The notes beneath the pieces are model-generated. The model had not been told where the DNA came from and ran no database searches. It was given only the letters and a program-made list of their open reading frames with translations. Both the position numbers and the translations under genes were made by a program. Shown piece by piece: positions 12,221 through 23,100 of a DNA stretch of 64,000 nucleotides (within the stretch, counting starts at the first letter, position 1; each line of letters begins with the position of its first letter). This DNA comes from Camillea tinctor (lineage: Eukaryota; Ascomycota; Sordariomycetes; Xylariales; Xylariaceae): assembly GCA_022578605.1 (NCBI GenBank), contig MU394082.1, positions 62,001 to 126,000 on the forward strand, read 5' to 3'.

Positions 12221-12322
12221 ATGCCCCATAGACAGACAGACACAGACGGGAGATGGCAAATTATAGTTCCGGATATCCCGCTTGCTATTAACAAAGAAGC
12301 AAGACAGGACGGTAAGAGCTAA
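12221..12322 (+). CDS. Candidate small ORF (33 codons) behind a TATA box
   Basis: The ORF starts MPHRQTDTDGRWQIIVPDIP and ends in GKS. Its only support is the promoter-like TATAAATA at 12133-12140, the CT-rich leader and the ATG context (ATTACATG). A GTAAGA donor-like site at 12312 lies inside its last codons and the frame could continue after an AG near 12343, but that would need an intron of only 32 nt, below the usual minimum. It resembles no family I know. It may be the first exon of a longer gene, a translated leader on a non-coding RNA, or chance. Confidence 0.2.
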   Translation: MPHRQTDTDGRWQIIVPDIPLAINKEARQDGKS

Positions 12323-15300
12323 TCCAGGTATTTAGACAAACAGCTACTGGTCCAGTAAAAGGGGGGAGGGCCGCCGCCTCGGACTCGGAACCTGCCCGAG
12401 TCGTATCTTGTCATGTTTAAGTTACATTGGCTGGTAGGAGTCAGAGATCCACTAACGAATATTTTCTGGATAGAAGGGATATATGTAACCTAGGTAGGTA
12501 TGACGGTAGTGTACGTGAGACTAGGAATATGCACATATGCAGAGAGTACGGGAAGGTAATTGGAGTAGACCAGGACATGGAATGACATACGTTGTGGCTG
12601 CAGCATGTCAATCATATGCTCTTGGCGCAGATGCAAATCCCAAGTACGTAACCTATATAAGTCGTGGTAAAATTTGTGTTCTTACTTACCACGGCCCAGA
12701 TATAGGGTACGTATTTGACGTGCCTAGACAAGGCTAGGTTATGTGCAATACTACGTTGTACATCACAGGCAATATGCCAGAACGAGACGAGTGACTGTTG
12801 AATTTGCGAGGCCATCGATCGATCAGAATCTAGCCTCGGTAAGCGTCTAGAGCATTGTGCTCTTTCTTTTTCTTATGGAGTCGAAGTTTTTTACATTACC
12901 CAGGTAGGTAAAGCACCTCCCCAACCCAGCGCGAGGGTCTTTTTTTTTCTCCGTTCGTAGTGAAGTAGAGACCCATGGTAATCAGGTTAGGCTAGATTTA
13001 GTCGTGATTACCAGAGATGTAAAAAGAGGTCTGTGCGGTTCGTGTATGTGGACCCAAATGGAAAGATTAATCAGTTCGCGATACCAGATGTAGAGGAGGG
13101 AAGAATGAGAAATGGTGGAAAAGGAAGAATAGAAAATAACCTTGGAAGGCAAATTAGTGTAGGCTAGGTAGTATTAGTAGTAGATAACCCACCCAAACCG
13201 AGACCTAAACCCAAGTATGCTGCCTATGTACGTAGCGGATACCGGTGGAATGGTTTGCGGGTGCCCCACCCGACCCTACAGGTTACCTAAATCAAAATGG
13301 CAATTACCCAGAAGATCTAAACCCGCTCACGTGTGCTTCACACCATCAAACCTTAAAGTTACCTTTTGTATTTGATTTGCCTGAAGTACCAGACATAGGT
13401 ACCCTAATTAGGGTATCTTTACGTAGTCCCTCGAGAATTACTTTCCACTTGCCTACACTGGTAAAGTACATATTTATAATCTAATTGAACGTGCTGGCTG
13501 TTTAATGATTGTAAGTTATTTTTAGTTTAAGAGTCCTACATCTTAGGCATTATAATGGCGCACTTTATATTTTGCTTTTTTTTTTTCATTTAAATTAATC
13601 AAGTAAGCAACCTTAGACATGTAAGTTATACTAGCTGATACATTTATATTCACATGTATTGAAATATAAGGATGAGGAGAACGATTCCCCAAATTTAGGT
13701 AACCATATAAGCTTAGGTTATGTAAGTCTAAGAGTATAAAAGGTTAAGTGTGATTTTAGGTTGTCTTAGATACCGAAATACCTGTTATGCAGTACACCAA
13801 CCTACATAACCAGCGTACCGTACCGTACCGACCCGTTGTTGACATGCCCCTCTAGTTGACCTATTCTTATAGGTTACAATATTTCTAGCGTACGTGCATG
13901 TGTTTGCAAGGATAACGATCCCTCGGGAGCTCATATGCATCAACATATATAACTGCATAAGGTTACTAGGTTACTAGGTTCCTATTGAGATTGTGTTGCT
14001 TGTGCTATATTACTTCTCCCTCCTCAATGTAGGCCAGCGTCGTACACGACGGTGTTGATTAATTTATTTTTTACTATACCTCAATACCCTCATATGTATT
14101 ACACTTCAGACCAATACATATGCTACAACAAGTCTTATATACGAAGATACCTTTTTATTTATATGTAACCCCAAGAATAAATCAACTAAAGTCTCTTGTT
14201 CTCGGATGTAATCAGATCTAGACCTGAACATATCCTATCACGGGACAAAAAAAAAAGAAAAGAAAAGAAAAAAGAGAGTTCTGACCCAGCCTTATGGTAA
14301 TCAACCCAATATTCTGGATCTGATTTCTACTTATTACCTACTCTTATCTGACAATACCGAAAATCGCGTGCCCGGCTTTTCTGTACTCCCTTGGGCCGTC
14401 AGACACCATCTTTAGATGCATGCACGTGGCGTACTTTACACAATGCAGCCGCAACTGTTTTTGTATATCTCAGTCTGGTAGCAATGCATCGATTTTGTTT
14501 TTGATTTGAAACGGAACGATATTCCCCTGTTTGATTTGTCACCTTTAAACATCCACCAACAATGTGTTGGTTCCGGGAAACAGAACACCTGCGTTGTACT
14601 TACATAGGTTAAATATCTCTATTGACTTCTTCCCGTTTTTTTGTTACATCTCGTGTAATTCACATATTATACATGGAACTGCATGACTGCATGCTTATGT
14701 AAAGTGAAGACCATAGAATTACCACATATATGCCAAGTGACCTGGCTTCAACGTTGAATGAAAATCAAGCTTATAGTAAGTGATCTACTAAAGCACGCTG
14801 GTAGAGACCGGGGAACCTGGGTCGGGCCGAGTAGTTCAAAATAAAACGGCATTTCGGTATCCAGAATGGGAACACATCGTATTCATCTTTTGTAGCCTCT
14901 TGCCTAGCCTGAGGACGTTATTTTCATTATCATCACCTTAGATTTACGATACGTCCGATACGTTGTTTAGAGACATCCACTACTGACATAACAGGTTCCC
15001 CAGTTCTTGCCATCCGTATCTCGCACCCTCCTACTAACATGAATGTGATCATAACCATCGTAGACGCTAAACGCCTTCCAGATATCCTGATAACCTCCCC
15101 CTCCTCACTTCAAACGAGACTATCGGCCCACATAATATAATATTTGATGCGTGTTCGATGTTCTTTGGCTATCCTAAAGCTACTATGCATTAGTCTTCCC
15201 AAGCTGCTGCTAATGGTGGTATTATATATCGTTGTATGAGGTAATACGGCGTTAAATGCACATATTGGGATATAAACGGCACTACAATACTCCACTTAAC

Positions 15301-15651
15301 TGTATATACACGAAACTATCCTTTGTGTTCGACATGTGCAGAACAACGTCTATTACATATACTCTATTCTCTATGTTTCATGGCGTAGAGACTCAGATAT
15401 GTTCGAAACAGTCCCTCAGAATATGCTAGTGAACGTAGATGATATCACGATGATATGCTATATGTAATGAGTAATCAACTTGTAAGAAGCTGCATATACT
15501 ATCCCAATAATAACCGTGGATAGAAAGGTTCTACTGGAAGAGGGGAAGGGGTTCACTCACAACGGTAGAGTGCAATAGCTTGGGGCGGGGTACCTATTGA
15601 AAGTTCAACAACCAACTGATATTCTATCTTGATTTCTTTCAGAATCGGACG

Positions 15652-15676
15652 ATCGGTCGGTCGGTCGGCTGGTCGG
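15652..15676. repeat. CGGT tetranucleotide repeat
   Basis: Short imperfect run of CGGT units followed by CGGCTGGTCGGC. Confidence 0.6.
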
Positions 15677-17040
15677 CAAATATTAAACAAGAGGCATCTC
15701 CCGGCGATTTGAATATGCAGGTAAATGTAGAAAGTGGAAGATGATCGTCTTTCGTATGTACAAACCAGTCACGGTCAGAGTGCTGAAATGGCACCAGACA
15801 TCGGTTGTTGCATCACAGAATCTATAACAATGCAACTTATACGTTTCTTCGGGTGATATCCCGTACCTACGCGCCCAATAATAGTAGACCTGTCATTAAC
15901 GACAGAAAGCTATCTTGGTAATTTCATTATTCGTTCAAAGCATGTTGAACCTTAGTCCCTGATTCAGCAGTACCGAAAATGGTCCAATAATTTATATTTT
16001 CTGCATTAGCGGTCTATCCCGCGTGATCTGTGCTTCACGGAACAGGGGATCGCCCTGTCGACTTGTCGGGACAGATTCTATAACGAGCTAGGGTTGCATC
16101 AGAGCTTCTAGGAACCGCCATGCCAGAGTCCCGGGAGCGTGGGCGGTATCCAGAACCCCCTAGATTAGACACGAGGGAAATCGCCGATATACTAACCGAG
16201 ACGACGCAATTGGGAATAACTGCTAGCTATCCCGGCAGATCACACATCTCCCGGGTCTCTTTGAAAATCACAATGAGGCATCACAGACGGATTAGTCGAA
16301 AGAAAACGACCTCCATGTACTTATGCAAGCTGTAGGTCGGCAAATATGCGACCGGCTATTAGCTTCGAATTTGACAACACATCAAGGGCAAATTACCTGA
16401 GGAGGACTTCTAGAGTAGTTGATGTAGTGTGAACAAGGAAGTAGGTAAGCTATGTAATGCATAACCACCTCTGCAACCACCTCTGGGCTCTCAAAGGAAC
16501 TAAAGAATATTACTAGAGTCCTAGACGAGCATGCCATGAACCTCCTAACCTATGCCGCGGAAATTAGGGTCCTAATGATTGGACGGCATGACCTAGTTAG
16601 CAGTATTATTGTTATTCGCCAACTCCTTTGAGCAAGCCGAAATTGTTGACTCCGTACCATTCTCCTTGATCTGCAGCGTATATGTAGGCTATTGTACTCG
16701 GCGGAACTTTGCTAGGATGGAGTTACCAAGGTCCGGGTCGGACTACTCATTGTCGGGTTGAAACGACGGATGATTATGATAATGACGATCTGTGCTCGTG
16801 GGCAATTCTCTATGCTTGTCATTAGATGGGGTTAGGAAACGTTCCCCGAACCCACTTATAGCCTGCCTTGTTGACCGATGGAGCGAGAAGAGAAAAAGAA
16901 ATCCCATATTGTTGGCAAGAGTCAAAGCCAAGCGGTGAGCAAAATCCTTTCTACATACATTATATGCGAACGCCAGCCATCAAATATGCCCCCCAGCCTT
17001 ACCTACATTAGTCCAACCTCGACATCAGAATACCAGCGTG

Positions 17041-17081
17041 CGTACGTACGTACGTACATACATACATGCATACATACATAC
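17041..17081. repeat. GTAC/ATAC tetranucleotide microsatellite
   Basis: About four CGTA/GTAC units run into five ATAC-type units with one GCAT interruption. Open frames across it (MRTYVRTY...) are artefacts of the repeat. Confidence 0.8.
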
Positions 17082-17317
17082 CACGCGGCTTGCTAGTCTG
17101 TCGACGGGTATGCACCAGGCTCTCCCAGTAGGGAAAATCCTCCTGGTAGTAGGAGGAGCTAGGAATGCAACATGCCACCGTCATAGCACCCGGGGATTCG
17201 GGCATATCGGAGACTCCAAGCGAATGCAAGGAAAGCCTATCTCCATGTCATGTCCACTAATAGAGCACGATCCATCTCACGGAAATGAGCCGCTTCCACG
17301 TTTTCTGGAACCTTTGA

Positions 17318-17715
17318 AGCCCAACGTCCTCCGCGCGCTCTGAACAGTCGAATGATCTCGCTATTGATGATATAAATGAGTGGCGCCTATACCGCAATGA
17401 TGTTATCTCATCACTCGATGATCATGGCCTATGCAGACATGCCCAGAAAGAAACCGAAGCCGAGATGCACGCCTGGATTTCCAAACTTGGCTGGCCTTGC
17501 GTGAGAGTTTTCGCAACTCTACCCGACGGCCGCTTAATACAAAAAGACCCGATGCCCATGTCTATATCCAACAATCCGGCAGCGTTCCGAGATGAACTTT
17601 GCCGACCGAATATGACATGTCAATATCGTATGTTCAGAAGGCACAATGGGTTTGTGCGCGCGCGCCCAAACAAGATGGAATCATTTACACATACCAAGTT
17701 ACTGATAACTCGTGG
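17318..17715 (+). pseudogene. Broken coding remnant or mis-framed exon of unknown family
   Basis: One frame is open without an ATG from 17318 and reads as ordinary protein (EWRLYRNDVISSLDD, then MHAWISKLGWPCVRVFATLP, then PMPMSIS). Near 17595 the protein-like reading moves to another frame (EYDMSISYVQKAQWVCARAP, then YTYQVTDNSWRP), which ends at a good donor-like site, GTGAGT at 17721. The change of frame occurs with no room for an intron, so this is either a decayed gene with a one-base indel or a sequence error in a real gene. Upstream frame 17100-17340 may belong to it too. I do not recognise the family. The last intact stretch could splice to an exon after TCGTAG near 17864. Confidence 0.33.
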
Positions 17716-20700
17716 CGACCGGTGAGTACTACAGACTCTATTTTCCCTTCAAGAGGAATTCCTTGTCACAGACGAGAAGTAAATCCGATCAGGATATTGG
17801 GTATTTTGCTTGTGAAATATTAGTGGTTTTAGTGATATGACCTTGACCGGTGGTTCTATCGTAGATCCATTATGATGAGGTATGAATTGGGCGCGAAGGT
17901 TGAAGTTAGCTCTGCTTCCACTTCAGACAGTTTCGCAGCAAATACCCAACCAGATAGCAACTAGATACCTAAATAAGGAAAAAAAGAAGAAACTGAGATA
18001 GCTCTAGGTTAGATGACGAAGTGAGACAAGAAGAAGAAAAAAGACGTTGGTCACCAATAGTCCCAGGAGTGATACATGCTAGTCCTCTGTTCCCAGACAT
18101 CGACTCAACCCAACAACGTACTAACATGATTATCACAATCACATATGTCATATAAAGCTAAGAGTACAGTCGAGAATTATCAAGTATATCTATCTAGTTG
18201 CTCTCTCTCGACGCTATTATTGCGCATCAAAATGGTCTAGATATAGCCAAATAGTAATTCCTATATGTAGACCCAGAGGTATGAGACGATCTCCAAATTC
18301 CGGCGGCGAAGTATCAATCACGACACAACAGGACATATGACATCGTGCTAACCTGCAGATCGAAAGCCTCCGCGTAGGTTAGGTATTTGACCCTAATTCT
18401 AACTCAGTCGTTTGTGGTATCGATTGTCTTATTCTACCACCTTGAGTAAGCTTCGTAGTGTGAGAGGGGAAAGGGGGGTTCGTGGCAAATGCAAACTACG
18501 CTTCTAGATAGCGGCTTAAGGGCAAAGAGGCGCTTCTCCTCTCTTTTATCTCCATATCCGTGCTATTGAAGTAAATGTTGATTCCATCATCATTTCTCAA
18601 GTGAGTTCGACTTTTACCCCTAGAGCTAACATTATGTGTCCGTGTGCTAGGTAGACACTGATATTGCTTGAACCATAAATTGAGACATGATAACTTACCA
18701 ATTTCTATTGTATATTGATGTGCTAGGTTTAACATATATCAAGTAAGTTATGGGGTGACAAGGGGCTATCCACAATGATATAAGACGTTTATATAGAGCT
18801 ATGGCTATATGATTAGATTAAGCTTCCCTAAATGCAATGTATATATCTCACTATGCTGCCCAATGGCCCATCACTCGTAAATATCATGACTATCAGAATC
18901 TGGAAGGCTCACGGCGTGGTATTAGAAGAATTCGAAACTCTATAGATAGTACTAAAGCTCCGTAGGTTAGACTTTATCCAGCCTAGAGCATCGGACGTGG
19001 TTCGTGGAATACTAGTTACGCTTTGAAACCATATGCACTACATAGCTAAGTTAGACATATCAGTAACCATGAAAGAGTATAGCCTATATATGTAAGTTCT
19101 TGAAACATTTTCATTTGAATATCCTCGGTGGACCGAAAGAAGGTAGCTGCACAGAGATCCACTCCCCTTTCCCCGGCTACTATCACCGACCAGGAACGGG
19201 GCTTTTCGGGAGCGGCATCATGACGAGACTAGGAACTGACTGTAAGATCAGGTATCTAGATACTGCTATGGGGTATAGGGAACCTGGAACGTAGTTGTCT
19301 TAGGCAATCTGCGATTATAGTCTTTCTGTTGCCGGCATCAGGTCCGGCGAGACACTTATACTCTTAGTATTCAAACCCAATACGCTCATTTACTCATTAT
19401 CAGCGATTGAATCATTCTTTTCGCCTCCTATCGCCAGCTAAACGATATGAAGGTTGGGTTTTGTCAACTAGGGATTATAGTCTCTAGTCCCTCACACCCT
19501 CATACACCAGAGGGTAAGAGTCTCCTCTATCCCCAGTTCAAAGTAAATGAGTTGTGAACACCTCTAGACTTCAAGAAAGGGTTCTCTCACTATTTTCATA
19601 GCTTATTAAGGAACTGCTGGTTTCTATCTGCTTCGTTTCGGGCCGCTGCCCCCTTTAATTTATGGGACTATGAGGAAAACCTGGTCTCTGGAGTTAGAAT
19701 CACTCAACGAAAAGCTCTGCGTAGATAGGTTCGGAAGATGGAGGTTTATCCCGTACGTATATAAAATCTACGACCTTACGGCCGAGAGAGAATAGATGTG
19801 TTATGTCATAGAATACTGAATTGGAGAACAATGACCACTTGATCATTGTGTGAAGCTTTTGCTCTTGGTTGCCTAAACCATTGTGATCAGATAGTCTTGA
19901 AGATCACATTGCTGCCCCTTAAATTTGCGCGTATCCCCGGCAGCTTCTCAGTATCGTCTGTATTCGTATAAGTCCAGTTACCGCATTTCGAAGGTCGCTG
20001 AGTGACATTGGGTGATTTACGAGTGCTATACTCCCCTATCACGAGGCTTATCATCGCTCTCAGCATCACCACTTACACTGCCCGACAAAACAATTGTCAC
20101 GTCTCTCCGTCCCAAACGAGTAGCGTCCGATAGGGACCAAAAGGAACCGTTCCTAATTATTAGATAACATGGATGAGGTCTCGTAAGTACTTGTATTTCT
20201 TTCTATTCTAAGCTGTCTTCCCGCGCACCCGCGCGCCTGGGAACAACACACGATTACCTAAGTTCTTAGGCACCACGCGCTCTCCAGTGACAAATACCTA
20301 CGTACCCCTTTCTTTCCCCATCTGGGATTCCACTAGAAACAGATTTACATGCATGTATAGTCTCACGCACTAGAAGCACACGAAAGGCACAGTAGAGAGG
20401 GAAAGAGTGTGAGAGTGGGGGTTTCAGGAAGAAAGGGGGGGAAAAGAGGGTGTGTGAGATTCCGGGGATACCACGTGATCGATCATATACAGACATACAC
20501 ACACTTTCTCTTTCGTTATCCCTCCCGATGATCATGATGACAGTAAACCCGAATCAGTCCCCCGAACACCATCCAATTGGGTGAGATAACGGGCGATACC
20601 ATGTGTACTATATTGAATCCCGTACCTATCTAACTAGCTCTTACTATGTAACTAACTACCTAGTTAACCCCGGTTTTTTTTTTCAGCAGATGGCATTGGG

Positions 20701-22502
20701 CTGTGTGCGAAGACGAACTCGTTCTTAATATGGGAATCTTTTTGTCTTTTCCACGTCACCCGCCGAATACCATAGCTTCCCCCCCTTTTTTGATTTTCCA
20801 TAGTAGGGGAAATGGGGAAAGTGAGGATGCGGGTTTTTCAGATCCTAGGCCAAGCTTACCTGGCAAGACCCAGCACAGCGCATATAGATATTGACGGGCT
20901 TGATGCCATCTGTTTCATCGCATGTACTCGTTTCATCTTAACTAGCATAGACATATGAGTTCATTCTTGACGTCTTAATCTTTTTCTTCATTTTTCCTGT
21001 TTCGATTCTCACGTCGCGGCTTAGCTTTTTCTTCGGCCCCCCTTTTTCCAAACTTTCCTTCATCTACCCTTGCATCATCGTCTATCCGTTTATCCACGTG
21101 TCAATCTATTTCCGTCTTACATCTCTTTTTTTCTCTCTTCCCTTTTTTCCTGGACTCTGTTCGTTTAATTTTTGCTCCGTTCTTCGTGCGGCACAGCAAC
21201 AAAAAGACTTGGAAAAGACCCAGTTCTTCTTAGACAACCCCCCTACCCTCCCTAGCACCTGAAAAAAAAAACCTTTCGTTCCCTTCTCTTCCACCCTGGC
21301 CTTTCCTATTCGATGGGTCAGTTATAGTATAGTTTAGTCAGCCCTGACCTGGGAAACGGGCTTATAAATCCAAAGTGGTGTGAGCAAACCAGGGAGAACA
21401 AAGGCGAAGAGAAGAACGAAAGGATTCTTATGCCCATGTGCGTTGCGTGTATCCCCCCACTATTACTCCCACGCTTGTATCCTTCCGTTCCCTTCCCGAG
21501 TGATCGGTTGGCGTTCACCGGTAGTTGGTTACCGTTGTTGATTGAATCTGCTGAGTCAGGAACCGGGAGGAGGGGGTGCTGATATAAGAAATATTGAAGT
21601 TAGAGAGAGAGTATCTAGGCCAAGCATGTAAGGTTAGTTTGATACCTACGTAATACGGTTACGCTTTCGTTCGCTTCAAGTTACGGAACGCAAGGGGAGT
21701 TCCGGTGCTAGTTGCGCGCGAAGGATTTCAATTTTTTTTCTCCCGATTCATCAGTTTTTTATTCTTTCCGGGTTGCGTGCGATTTCTTTAGTCCTTACCT
21801 TGTCGGATGTGGTACTTGGAGAACGAACCAGCTGAGTCACGAGGCGTCGTAGAAAAGGGGCTGTGCCCAGCCCCAACTACAATCATGAGGGTAGCGTAGG
21901 ACTTGAGAAACCAAGCACAGGTGATTATAGTTTATCAAATACTCTAGGTCCAGGGTACACATTGCTGAATCTGTAGAATCAAAAAGACCCGAAATTTAAG
22001 AAAAAGGGGAAGGGAAAACTCGAGTTTTGCCTGCTCGTCTATATATATGTATAATGTCTATTCTAAGAATACAGTGTATGAATTGTACAAGATTGGTGAT
22101 AGATGATGAAAAGGGGGTAAGGGGAGGGGGGCAGGATATGAGGGAAAAGGGGAAACAGAAAAGAAACTGGTGTCTGTGAAGACAATCCTCAATCGTTTAT
22201 ACCGTTCACCCTGATAATCCGAAAGCCGCAGTAGTACATAATCCACATGTCGTCCCATGTGCCCAAAAGTCTTTTGCGCCTATCCCATTCTATGTCAGGC
22301 TTCAGAAGAGAGGCCGATCTATTCTAATATTCCCATGTCGTTTACCCCTAAGGCCGTTTTTTAAGTCTATATCAGAGGCGAAGTACTGAAAGGAATGTCG
22401 AGAAAAGAAAAGGGAACCGATATTTTATCCTAGAAACTCCGAGTCGCAGCCATATGTCGTGTTATACAAGTTGTTGTCGTATGATTCGTTCAATTTGATT
22501 CT
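17716..22502. other. Gene-poor intergenic tract
   Basis: About 4.8 kb without a supported gene. The part 20960-21320 is strongly pyrimidine-rich on the plus strand, like a fungal leader, but no downstream frame looks coding. Frames at 19100-19294, 20266-20535 and 20703-20894 look like chance. Confidence 0.5.
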
Positions 22503-22607
22503 TTAGTTGTATCCACTGCGACTTCTGCCTCGAGAGCTCTCCGAGCTGACATCGGTGTTGGGAGAACCGGTGTCATTGGAGGTGGTGTCGGCTCCTGAAT
22601 CAGGCAT
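22503..22607 (-). CDS. Candidate small Ser/Thr-rich protein (34 aa) with a spliced leader
   Basis: The minus strand from 23100 downward looks like a complete small gene: TATATAA at 23078-23072, a CT-rich leader, a good intron (GTAAGC donor at 22898, TTACAG acceptor at 22624, 275 nt), then AGCAAAATG at 22607. The ORF (MPDSGADTTSNDTGSPNTDV..., ending in an RGRSRSGYN tail) is hydrophilic, Ser/Thr/Asp-rich and ends in Arg-Ser repeats. If translation began at the upstream ATG (23032) the frame would run in phase through the splice to give 84 aa, but that ATG is only about 10 nt from the expected transcription start. I know no family for it. The support is architecture, not similarity. Confidence 0.35.
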   Translation of the reverse strand: MPDSGADTTSNDTGSPNTDVSSESSRGRSRSGYN

Positions 22608-23071
22608 TTTGCTTGATAGAAGACTGTAAGCTAAGAGTGCTTTGCCTTTTCCCGCTGACCAGCTCCTGATAGAGCTTAGAAGACTTGGTCTCTTGGTGTA
22701 GTCTGAAGACTAGTGGTAAAAGGCTTCAAGGTATCCTCGAAGTCTCAATGGTTTGATCTTTGAGACTGAATAAATCTTGGTCTGTCCGTGTAATAGATAG
22801 TCAGGAGATTCTATCCATTTATGTTAGTAGGGTGAATAAAAGGGATGAGGCAGACTGAGGAAGAGAAATGACATCTCGAAGAGACAGAGGTAGCTTACCT
22901 GATGTAGTCGACGAGAGATACTGCTATAAGTGTTGACAAGTAGGATTGAGACCTAGAGAGATGCAATGTATGAAGACCAGTGTCGAGTATGTAGCTTGAG
23001 GTAGGTAGCTTTGCTTGCTGATGAGAGCTCATGAAAAATAAGTCGAAAGCTAGGTAGAGATGGCACTAGAG

Positions 23072-23078
23072 TTATATA
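23072..23078 (-). promoter_or_regulatory. TATA box of the small spliced gene
   Basis: TATATAA on the minus strand, with a CT-rich leader downstream and a consensus intron donor (CAG/GTAAGC) about 175 nt further on. Confidence 0.35.
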
Positions 23079-23100
23079 GTCTCTGAGAACGTGCCACGAG

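Larger units (their letters stand above)
12323..17317. other. Gene-poor, A/T-rich intergenic tract
   Basis: About 5 kb with no supported gene. It contains short tandem repeats (CGTAC units near 13815-13830, GGTTACTA units near 13960-13980, CGGT units at 15652-15676, GTAC/ATAC units at 17041-17081) and repeated TACCTA/TAGGTA words. The TATAAAA near 13734 is followed only by a 22-codon frame. I see no transposase or reverse transcriptase remnant. Confidence 0.5.
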
